DNA from: Spirochaetaceae bacterium
GTDB lineage: Bacteria; Spirochaetota; Spirochaetia; Treponematales; Breznakiellaceae
Reading direction: 5' to 3'
Assembly: GCA_031280115.1 (NCBI GenBank)
Contig: JAITHF010000206.1
Coordinates: 1-12,076, forward strand
DNA: 12,076 nucleotides
Shown here: positions 5,698 through 11,864 of the stretch, in pieces
Layout: each line of letters begins with the position of its first letter
Numbering within the stretch: the stretch's first letter is position 1
Translations under genes and position numbers: made by a program
Notes under the pieces: generated by a model
Database searches by the model: none
The model's input: the letters and a program-made list of their open reading frames with translations, nothing else
Told to the model about the DNA's origin: nothing

Positions 5698-8600
5698 GTG
5701 TATACGCATGTCGACCCTAAGGTGAGCTTTCCCAAACTGGAAGAAGCAGTGCTGGCGTTTTGGGAAAAAAATCATATTTTCGAACAGTCAATCCAACAAC
5801 GGGAAGGGCAGGAAGAGTTCGTCTTCTACGACGGGCCCCCGTTCGCCACGGGCCTCCCCCACTTCGGACATTTTATCCCAAGCACCATAAAAGATATTAT
5901 CCCCCGCTACATGACCATGAAAGGAAAAAAAGTGGAGCGCAGGTTCGGCTGGGACTGCCACGGGCTGCCGGTGGAACACCTTATCGAAAAAGAACTCGGC
6001 CTTAATTCAAAAACCGATATAGAACGCTACGGAACCGCCCGCTTCAACGAAGCCTGCCGCGCCTCGGTCCTGCGGTATGTCAAAGAATGGCGGGAGGTGA
6101 TAACCCGCCTGGGCCGCTGGGTTAATTTTGATAATGACTATAAAACCATGGACGTTGATTACATGGAAACTATCTGGTGGGTGATGAAAACCCTCTGGGA
6201 TAAAGACCTGCTCTACGAAGGGCACTACATCCTCCCCTACTGCCCCCGGTGCGCCACAGTGCTCTCAAACCACGAGGTTAATCAAGGGGGCTACGAACAG
6301 ACCGGGGACCCGGCAATAACCGTGCGCTTTGCCGTAAAGCATCCCTCTCCTGAGCAGGGGGAAATGTTTTTTCTCGCCTGGACCACCACGCCCTGGACCT
6401 TGCCGTCTAATCTGGCGCTCACCGTGGGGCCTGAGATTGATTACGTGCTGGCAGAGGATGAAGGCGGCGGGTATATCCTCGCTGAAAACCGCCTGGGCGC
6501 CTATTACAAAGACCCCCTGTCCTGCCGGATACGCTGGCGCAAAAAAGGCGCGGAACTTGCGGGCATGGCGTACGAGCCTCTGTTCCCCTATTTCAAAGAC
6601 GCGCCGAACGGGTTTAAGGTGCACCTCGGGGATTTCGTAACCACCGAAGAGGGGACAGGCATCGTGCATACCGCCCCGGGCTTCGGGGAAGACGACCAAG
6701 AGGTCCTTAAAGGCACCGGCGTACCGGTTATATGCCCGGTTGACGCTGAGTGCCGCTTTACCGGGGACGTGCCGGATTACGCGGGGATGTTCGTGAAAGA
6801 CGCGGACAAGCCTATTATAGAGCGCCTCAAGGCGGAGGGGAAACTGGTGCGCCGGGACCAGATTGTCCACGCCTACCCCCATTGCTGGCGGTGCGGAAGC
6901 CCCCTTATCTACCGCGCCGTAGGCTCATGGTTCGTAAATATAGCAAAGATAAAGCCCGCTATGCTGGAAGCGAACAGCAGGATACGCTGGATGCCGGAGC
7001 ATATAAAAGAGGGGCGGTTCGGGAAATGGCTTGAAGGCGCCCGGGACTGGGCCATAAGCCGGAACCGGTACTGGGGGAACCCGCTCCCGATCTGGAAATG
7101 CCCGGACTGCGGCAAAGCGGTTTGTATCGGGAGCAGGGCCGAGCTTGAGGAAAAGTCCGGCGCGGCGCTCGCTGACCTGCACAAGCACTTTGTGGATGAG
7201 ATTGGTATTCCCTGCGCCTGCGGCGGGAAGATGCGCCGGATACCGGAGGTGCTTGACTGCTGGTTTGAGTCCGGCGCCATGCCCTACAGCCAGAACCATT
7301 ACCCCTTTGAAAACAAGGCGCTTTTTGAAAGCCGCTTTCCCGCGGACTTTATAAGCGAGGGCCTTGACCAGACCAGGGGCTGGTTTTATACCCTCACAGT
7401 GCTTGCGGCGGCGCTTTTTGAGCGCCCGGCGTTCAAGCACTGCATTGTCAACGGCATCGTCCTTGCCTCTGACGGGAAAAAGATGTCAAAGCGCCTGCGG
7501 AACTACACTGACCCCATGCAGGCGGTCAGCCTCTTCGGCGCCGACGCGCTCAGGCTCTTTCTGGTGGATTCCCCTGCGGTCAGGGCTGAGGACCTGCGGT
7601 ACAGCGACGAGGCGGTCCGGGACGTGATGAAGGCCGTCCTCATCCCCCTATGGAACGCCTACAGTTTCTTTGTTACCTACGCGAACATTGACAAGGTGCG
7701 CCCTTCGGCGGCGCCGGAGGACCCGTCAAACCCTCTTGACCGCTGGATACTCTCGGCAGCGGAGACGCTTATTGAAAAGGTGGGCGCGGCCCTTGACGCC
7801 TACGACCTTTCCCGGGCGGCTGCCCCCCTGCGGGAGTTCATCGGCCTTCTGAATAACTGGTATATCCGCCGCTCCCGCAGGAGGTTCTGGCGCGGCGAAA
7901 ACGACCAAGACAAAATCGAGGGCTACGGCGCGTTATATGAGGCGCTTAAAACCTTTATCACCGTTGCCTGCCCGTTTATACCCTTTATCACCGAGGCTGT
8001 CTGGGGGAACCTCCGGTCTGAAAGCGACCCTGTGTCAGTACACCTTGCGGACTTCCCGCTTCCCAAAGCGGCGCGGCGGGACGCCCGCCTTGAATACAAG
8101 ATGGCCGCTGCCCAGCACGCAGTATCTATGGGGAGGGCCCTCAGGTCCCAGCACGGCATTAAGACCCGCCAGCCCCTCAAAGCGGTGGAGCTTGTAACCC
8201 GCAGCGAAGAAGAAAAGCGGGTGCTCCTCGAAATGGAAGAGATTATACGGGAAGAACTAAACGTCAAACAGGTAACGGTCAAGGACAACGAGGAAGATCT
8301 TGTGGAATACGAGGTCAAAGCGAACTTCCGCGCCCTGGGGAAAGAGCTGGGCAAGGACATGAAAGCCGCGGCGTCCCGTATCGAGGCCCTGCGCCAGAAC
8401 GAAATACAGGCCCTGCTTGACGGCGCCACCCTTGCGATTGAGATAGAAGGCCGGGGCGTGGACATTACTGCTGAAAAGGTGGCGATTAAGCGCCTTGAGA
8501 AGGCGCGGCTCAAAGTCCTGAACGAAGGCACCCTCACGGTGGGGCTTGATACCGAGATTACTGAGGAGCTTGCCCAGGAGGGGGATGTGCGGGACCTTAT

Positions 8601-8832
8601 CCGGGGGGTGCAGAACACCCGTAAGGAAATGGGGCTTGAAGTTACCGACCGGATACGCCTTATGATTTCAGGCTCAGAGCGGCTCAAGCGGGCATGGGCC
8701 GGATTTACCGGCTTTGTGAGCGCCGAAACCCTTGCCAGCACTATGGAGTGGATAGAGCGGGGGGAAACAGGGGGCATGAAAGCAATCGAAGCCGGCGGGG
8801 AGGTGTGGTTTGTCCGTATTGAAAAAGCGTAA
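5698..8832 (+). CDS. ileS: Isoleucyl-tRNA synthetase, long eukaryote-type form
   Basis: IleS charges tRNA-Ile with isoleucine and hydrolyses mischarged valine. The HIGH signature is HFGH (55-58) in PPFATGLPHFGH. The KMSKS signature is KMSKR (595-599). Between them lie GWDCHGLPVE, the zinc-ribbon-like YCPRC segment, the editing domain (WTTTPWTLPSNLAL and GTGIVHTAPGFGEDD), a second CWRC pair and NRYWGNPLPIW. An anticodon-binding domain and a long C-terminal extension follow. The 1044-residue length and the extension fit the eukaryote-like IleS group, which is often linked to mupirocin insensitivity. I chose the GTG at 5698 because AAGGAG (5683-5688) lies nine bases before it. An ATG at 5629 in the same frame would extend the protein into repeat DNA and is unlikely. 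The 3' end overlaps the next gene by 23 bases. Confidence 0.97.
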   Translation: MYTHVDPKVSFPKLEEAVLAFWEKNHIFEQSIQQREGQEEFVFYDGPPFATGLPHFGHFIPSTIKDIIPRYMTMKGKKVERRFGWDCHGLPVEHLIEKELGLNSKTDIERYGTARFNEACRASVLRYVKEWREVITRLGRWVNFDNDYKTMDVDYMETIWWVMKTLWDKDLLYEGHYILPYCPRCATVLSNHEVNQGGYEQTGDPAITVRFAVKHPSPEQGEMFFLAWTTTPWTLPSNLALTVGPEIDYVLAEDEGGGYILAENRLGAYYKDPLSCRIRWRKKGAELAGMAYEPLFPYFKDAPNGFKVHLGDFVTTEEGTGIVHTAPGFGEDDQEVLKGTGVPVICPVDAECRFTGDVPDYAGMFVKDADKPIIERLKAEGKLVRRDQIVHAYPHCWRCGSPLIYRAVGSWFVNIAKIKPAMLEANSRIRWMPEHIKEGRFGKWLEGARDWAISRNRYWGNPLPIWKCPDCGKAVCIGSRAELEEKSGAALADLHKHFVDEIGIPCACGGKMRRIPEVLDCWFESGAMPYSQNHYPFENKALFESRFPADFISEGLDQTRGWFYTLTVLAAALFERPAFKHCIVNGIVLASDGKKMSKRLRNYTDPMQAVSLFGADALRLFLVDSPAVRAEDLRYSDEAVRDVMKAVLIPLWNAYSFFVTYANIDKVRPSAAPEDPSNPLDRWILSAAETLIEKVGAALDAYDLSRAAAPLREFIGLLNNWYIRRSRRRFWRGENDQDKIEGYGALYEALKTFITVACPFIPFITEAVWGNLRSESDPVSVHLADFPLPKAARRDARLEYKMAAAQHAVSMGRALRSQHGIKTRQPLKAVELVTRSEEEKRVLLEMEEIIREELNVKQVTVKDNEEDLVEYEVKANFRALGKELGKDMKAAASRIEALRQNEIQALLDGATLAIEIEGRGVDITAEKVAIKRLEKARLKVLNEGTLTVGLDTEITEELAQEGDVRDLIRGVQNTRKEMGLEVTDRIRLMISGSERLKRAWAGFTGFVSAETLASTMEWIERGETGGMKAIEAGGEVWFVRIEKA

Positions 8833-9754
8833 CCGGATCCCGTGCGCGGCCCTTGCAGGGGCGTTTGCGGCGCTGGCGCTGATTTCCTGCGCCACCGGCC
8901 CCGCGGGGTATACCAAGTCCCTTGCAGGGGCGGGCGAATTTGCCGCCCTTGCCGCAGGCGGTGCCGTCTACCTCACGGTCAACGTGCCTGCCTCGCGCCC
9001 CATACTGGACGCGCTGGATATTCCCCTTACGCGGAACATGAACAAGAAGCGCGCCGCCCAAATCCTTGACCGCACCCGCTCGGCGGCGGCGGCGTACTAT
9101 CCGGCAGGCTCCCCCCGGCGGTTTCAGGCGGCGGCGCAAGGCAGTTACCCGAAGGGCCGGGCGGACATCGCCTTTTTCTTTGACGGCGCATGGAAAAAGC
9201 GGAAATCCGCAGCCGGCGGTTCCTACTGGCATTCGGCGAAAGACGCCCTGTCTGTGTCCCTCAGCGGGGACCGGGCCTTTTTCTCTGACGGCGACCCTTT
9301 CACCCCGCAGCCCGGGGTCATGAGCCCTGCCGGTTTCGAGGATTTTAAGGGCGGCGCGGCCTTTGCGGGCTGGATAGAAAACCCGCCGGAGCTTTTTAAC
9401 CGGTTTCTCGGATCCCTGGGGCTGCCCTTTAAAATTACCGCAACCGAGGCGTTTTTCGCGGTACATCAGGCAGGCGGCCTTTATCAGGGAACCATACGCA
9501 TAAAGACCCCCGCAGAAAGCGACGCCAAGGGCATAGCGGCCATGATGAGGATAGCCGGGACGTTCATGGCCCTGTCCGGCGCGGCGGAGAACGGGGAGCG
9601 TACCCCTGCGGCGCTGCTGGCGGGGGTCTTTTTCGCAAACCCGCCGGAACAGGACGGGGTGTACCTCACTATACGCACCGCCAGCCTTGAACCGTCGGGA
9701 ATGGCTTTACTTTTAAGCCAGCTTTCAGTATATTCTACCCAAAACCAACCATAA
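8810..9754 (+). CDS. Predicted lipoprotein following ileS
   Basis: The N terminus is a lipoprotein signal: a basic start (LKKRNR), a hydrophobic stretch (PCAALAGAFAALAL) and a lipobox LISC with the lipidated cysteine at 27. The mature part of about 288 residues has no other membrane segment and repeats Gly/Ala-rich patches. It includes AGGAVYLTVNVPASRPILDAL, AFFFDGAWKKRK and a C-terminal GVYLTIRTASLEPSGMALLL. I do not recognise a domain. The TTG start at 8810 has GGGGAGG six bases upstream; TTG at 8819 would give a more classic MKKRNR start. The gene overlaps the end of ileS, so they are probably cotranscribed. From memory, Treponema pallidum also has a lipoprotein of similar size (Tp0453, an outer-membrane protein) directly after ileS, which makes an envelope role plausible. 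I could not verify homology. Confidence 0.82.
   Translation: MSVLKKRNRIPCAALAGAFAALALISCATGPAGYTKSLAGAGEFAALAAGGAVYLTVNVPASRPILDALDIPLTRNMNKKRAAQILDRTRSAAAAYYPAGSPRRFQAAAQGSYPKGRADIAFFFDGAWKKRKSAAGGSYWHSAKDALSVSLSGDRAFFSDGDPFTPQPGVMSPAGFEDFKGGAAFAGWIENPPELFNRFLGSLGLPFKITATEAFFAVHQAGGLYQGTIRIKTPAESDAKGIAAMMRIAGTFMALSGAAENGERTPAALLAGVFFANPPEQDGVYLTIRTASLEPSGMALLLSQLSVYSTQNQP
9706..9734 (+). promoter_or_regulatory. Predicted promoter for the fmdB-type gene
   Basis: TTTACT (9706-9711) and TATATT (9729-9734) are separated by exactly 17 bp, inside the end of the lipoprotein gene. Transcription would start near 9741, about 40 nt before the next ATG. This would let the zinc-ribbon genes be expressed apart from ileS. 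Confidence 0.4.
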
Positions 9755-9781
9755 AACATACACCAAGAGGAAACCAAAACC

Positions 9782-10084
9782 ATGCCGACCTATGAATACG
9801 AATGTAAAAAGTGCGCCCATACGTTTGAAGCCTTTCAAAGCATGAAAGACCCGCCCCTTGATACCTGCCCCCAGTGCGGGTCCCAGGTCCGAAGGCTCAT
9901 TAACGGCGGCGGCGGCGTCATCTTTAAGGGATCGGGCTTTTACGCCACTGACAAGAAAGCCGGCGGCGCCCCGGCGCCCAAGCCTGCTGCTGCGGACTCT
10001 CCGTGCGCCTGCTGCAAGGACGCTTCTTGCGCCAAGTCCGAGGCATCCGGCGGGAACGGCGCGGAGAAACGCGCCGCGGGGTAA
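9782..10084 (+). CDS. FmdB-family small zinc-ribbon protein
   Basis: The first 45 residues match the FmdB (putative regulatory) family: MPTYEYECKKCAHTFEAFQ, then Cys29-Pro-Gln-Cys32 and VRRLINGGGGVIFKGSGFY. Cys 8, 11, 29 and 32 form a single zinc ribbon. The family is widespread in bacteria and its biochemical role is unclear. Beyond residue 55 the chain becomes an Ala/Pro/Gly-rich, low-complexity tail with a second cysteine cluster (CACCKDASC). AAGAGGA lies ten bases before the ATG. It is followed within 28 bases by another zinc-ribbon gene, so the two are probably expressed together. Confidence 0.88.
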   Translation: MPTYEYECKKCAHTFEAFQSMKDPPLDTCPQCGSQVRRLINGGGGVIFKGSGFYATDKKAGGAPAPKPAAADSPCACCKDASCAKSEASGGNGAEKRAAG

Positions 10085-10092
10085 CAAGCGTC

Positions 10093-10111
10093 AGGGATAC
10101 GTTCCCTTTTT
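10093..10111 (+). other. Intercistronic hairpin with U-tract before the second zinc-ribbon gene
   Basis: AGGGA-TACGT-TCCCT (10093-10107) is followed by five T residues that run up to the ATG at 10112. The stem includes the only ribosome-site-like bases (AGGGA), so it could act as a weak attenuator or hide the ribosome site. The stem is only 5 bp, so this is tentative. Confidence 0.3.
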
Positions 10112-10480
10112 ATGAAAAGCAAAAAGGATAAACTCCGCTTTTATTGCGACAAGTGCGGCTTTGAAGTCCCTCAGGACGCTGAAGAATGTCCTGAGTGCGG
10201 CTGTTCTTTTGCGGCGGTGCGCTGCCCTGTCTGCGGCTTCAACGGCGAGCTTGAGATCTTTAGCAAGGGCTGCCCCCAGTGCGGCTATTCAGCGCCGCCC
10301 CCTGAAGCGCCCCCGGCAGAGGCTCCGCCGCCGCGTCCTCTCCTCCGCCCCCAGCCCTCCCCGCTGGCAGCGGCTTTGCCCTTGTGGGTATATATCGTTA
10401 CGGCAGCCGTGTTTGTGATCGCTGCCGCGTTCTTATGCCTCACGGTTATTTCGCCGGCAAATCTCTGGCCCCCTCCATAG
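10112..10480 (+). CDS. Membrane-anchored zinc-ribbon protein of unknown function
   Basis: The N-terminal 60 residues carry four CxxC pairs (Cys 12/15, 26/29, 38/41, 54/57), which would build two zinc ribbons. A proline-rich linker follows (residues 61-84), then one hydrophobic segment of about 23 residues (91-113, WVYIVTAAVFVIAAAFLCLTV) and a short tail. This predicts a single-pass membrane protein with its zinc domain in the cytoplasm. I do not recognise a named family and no function follows. The nearest ribosome-site bases are 14 from the ATG and inside a hairpin, so translation may depend on the preceding gene. The last codons and the stop lie inside a dispersed repeat (CCCCCT-CCAT-AGGGGG, 10469-10484), so the terminal PPP comes from the repeat and the original tail may have differed. 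Confidence 0.8.
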   Translation: MKSKKDKLRFYCDKCGFEVPQDAEECPECGCSFAAVRCPVCGFNGELEIFSKGCPQCGYSAPPPEAPPAEAPPPRPLLRPQPSPLAAALPLWVYIVTAAVFVIAAAFLCLTVISPANLWPPP

Positions 10481-10620
10481 GGGGTTCAGCGGGACACGCT
10501 GCGGCGGTGCGGTTTCGAGGCGCAGCGCTTGCTTGAAGATGCGCCTCATCGCGATTCGCAGGCGGAAGGGCGCGGCGCATGAAGCCTTTATGGGGGGGTT
10601 GGGGGGTCTATGACCCCCCA
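10469..10620 (+). repeat. Dispersed repeat copy C, without leader or tandem array
   Basis: This copy begins over the stop codon of the zinc-ribbon gene with CCCCCT-CCAT-AGGGGG. It includes GCGCCTCATCGCG and CGCAGGCGGAAGGGCGCG (10557-10574), GAAGCCTTTA, and the hairpin GGGGGGTC-TAT-GACCCCCC (10601-10619). It ends shortly before the terminator of the convergent gene and lacks the GGCGC leader and any 21-bp array. Confidence 0.7.
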
Positions 10621-10642
10621 CATTCTCTCCATAGAAATAGAA

Positions 10643-10672
10643 ATAAAAAAAACAGGCGCTTTAACGCGCCTG
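10643..10672 (-). terminator. Rho-independent terminator of the sigma-region-4-like gene
   Basis: On the minus strand CAGGCGC-GTTAAA-GCGCCTG (10653-10672) is followed by a run of eight T residues. The 7-bp stem is perfect and the loop contains the gene's TAA stop, so terminator and stop codon overlap. Confidence 0.9.
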
Positions 10673-11482
10673 CTGCTGCAACAATGCTTTGAACTTCTGT
10701 TTCAAAGCATACAGGTTGGAATCAACCGTTCCTTTGGGTATGCCTAACACTTCGGCTATCTGGCGGTTCGTGGCGTTGGCGCCCATGGCGGCGCGGCGCC
10801 GGCGCATGGCTTCCCGCCGCTTCTCCGCCTTGGCAAGCCGGCTTTCGGCGCGTTCCCGCGACGGGGAGCCTGCGGGAGCGCTCTTTACCTGCTCGGCGTA
10901 AAGAACGCACCGGTAATGCTGGGACTCTATCCGCTCTGTCAATGCCTGCCGCTCTGTGTCCTGTTTCAAACGCATACTTCTCAATGTATCAATCATATCC
11001 GCAAGGCGCCCCGGCTCAATCCCAATCACCGGCGCCATACGGGAAATAAACTCATCAGACACGTACAGATATGATTTAAGCGCCAAAAACAAAAGCTGGC
11101 GCGGACTTGACAGGGGCTTGTTTTTCCCGATCTCAAGGGTTTCCCCCGGAAGGGCCTCGCTGTATTCCCCCTGCCGTTCCCGTGCCTCAAGGGCCCGGTC
11201 TTTCCAAAAAACCCCCTCCGCGGCGGACCGGCTGAGTTCCCTTGGCCGGCAGCCTTTTGCGGCCCAATACAGTTTCGAGAGAACATAGGCTTCAAACGAG
11301 GCGCCTGTGTCTTTATAGGCGTCTATGGCGCGGCGCAGCGCCGGATAGAGGTCGGACAAGAACTCCGGGCTGTTTTTCCGCCGCACATGAGTAAGAAGCT
11401 GTCCGCACAGCAATTCCTCGAATTTTTTTCTTTTTAAGACGCCTGCGCGGTATTGGGCATAAAGCGCGTCAAGACCTACCAT
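10661..11482 (-). CDS. Sigma-70 region-4-like DNA-binding protein
   Basis: The C-terminal 41 residues form a helix-turn-helix like sigma-70 region 4: ATNRQIAEVLGIPKGTVDS, about residues 237-256 of 273. The N-terminal part (VGLDALYAQYRAGVLKRKKFEELL, then SFEAYVLSKLYWAAKG) resembles, from memory, a treponemal group of sigma-like proteins. The middle (about 165-232) is highly charged and probably helical, ending in a basic stretch (AEKRREAMRRRRAAMG). There is no sigma region 2, so promoter melting is not expected. It may be an anti-sigma partner, an orphan region-4 regulator, or a divergent alternative sigma. The ATG at 11482 has a near-perfect AAGGAGG five bases upstream. An upstream ATG at 11524 would add 14 residues without such a site. 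It appears monocistronic, with its own terminator. Confidence 0.8.
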   Translation of the reverse strand: MVGLDALYAQYRAGVLKRKKFEELLCGQLLTHVRRKNSPEFLSDLYPALRRAIDAYKDTGASFEAYVLSKLYWAAKGCRPRELSRSAAEGVFWKDRALEARERQGEYSEALPGETLEIGKNKPLSSPRQLLFLALKSYLYVSDEFISRMAPVIGIEPGRLADMIDTLRSMRLKQDTERQALTERIESQHYRCVLYAEQVKSAPAGSPSRERAESRLAKAEKRREAMRRRRAAMGANATNRQIAEVLGIPKGTVDSNLYALKQKFKALLQQQAR

Positions 11483-11550
11483 AGGGTCCTCCTTTATATA
11501 TGATGTATATACCGTAATAACCACGATACCGGCCTGTTCCGCATTGGTTT

Positions 11551-11566
11551 TATGACATCTGTCACA
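11551..11566. promoter_or_regulatory. CRP/FNR-like palindrome upstream of the sigma-region-4-like gene
   Basis: TATGA-CATCTG-TCACA matches the TGTGA-N6-TCACA pattern of CRP-family sites at nine of ten arm positions. It lies 69-84 bp before the ATG at 11482. I found no strong promoter beside it, and its right edge overlaps the first hairpin of a repeat copy. Confidence 0.25.
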
Positions 11567-11802
11567 GCCTGCGGCTGTTTCAGTGGCACATCGTATGGCG
11601 GTGCGGGTTTATGGTGCAGGGCTCGCATGAAGCGGCGCCTCAGCGGACGCCGCAGGCGGAAGGGCGCGAGGCAGGAAGCCTGTTGGGTGGGGGTTTGGGG
11701 GCAGCCGGAGGCTGTTCCCTTACGGGAAGTTCGCAAAAGAATACGCGAGGCAGGAAGCCGTTGGGTGGGGGTTTGGGGGAACTGGTTCCCCCAAAAAAAC
11801 AT
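11565..11802 (+). repeat. Dispersed repeat copy D, with an internal 35-bp duplication
   Basis: Hairpins CAGCC-TGC-GGCTG (11565-11577), CAGCC-GGA-GGCTG (11702-11714), TTCCC-TTAC-GGGAA (11715-11728) and GGGGGAAC-TG-GTTCCCCC (11775-11792) punctuate this copy. CGCAGGCGGAAGGGCGCG (11651-11668) is identical to copies B and C. The module from GCGAGGCAGGAAGCC through GGGTGGGGGTTTGGGG occurs twice (11666-11700 and 11745-11778), differing by one base deletion. The long plus-strand frame across it is repeat read-through rather than a gene. Confidence 0.7.
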
Positions 11803-11860
11803 AAAGAGGCGCGAAGCGCCGATAATTCATTATATACTAATGATTTATCTGGGGACAGGA
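11803..11860 (+). repeat. Leader module L3 preceding tandem array R3
   Basis: AAAGAGGCGCGAAGCGCC, GATAATTC, TATACTAATGATTTAT and GGGGACAGG match L1 at 4815-4872 in the same order. The ATG at 11840 is followed after seven codons by TAG (11861-11863), and its frame is not that of the repeat heptapeptide. Confidence 0.65.
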
Positions 11861-11864
11861 TAGT

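Noticed and set aside
7923..8777. Long minus-strand open frames inside ileS (also 6265-6882 and 6925-7440)
   Set aside because: They are antisense shadows of a high-GC synthetase gene. The translations are Ser/Arg-rich or low-complexity and lack start signals.
11552..11863. Plus-strand 103-codon frame over repeat copy D
   Set aside because: It is composed wholly of repeat modules, starts without a ribosome site, and ends at the array.
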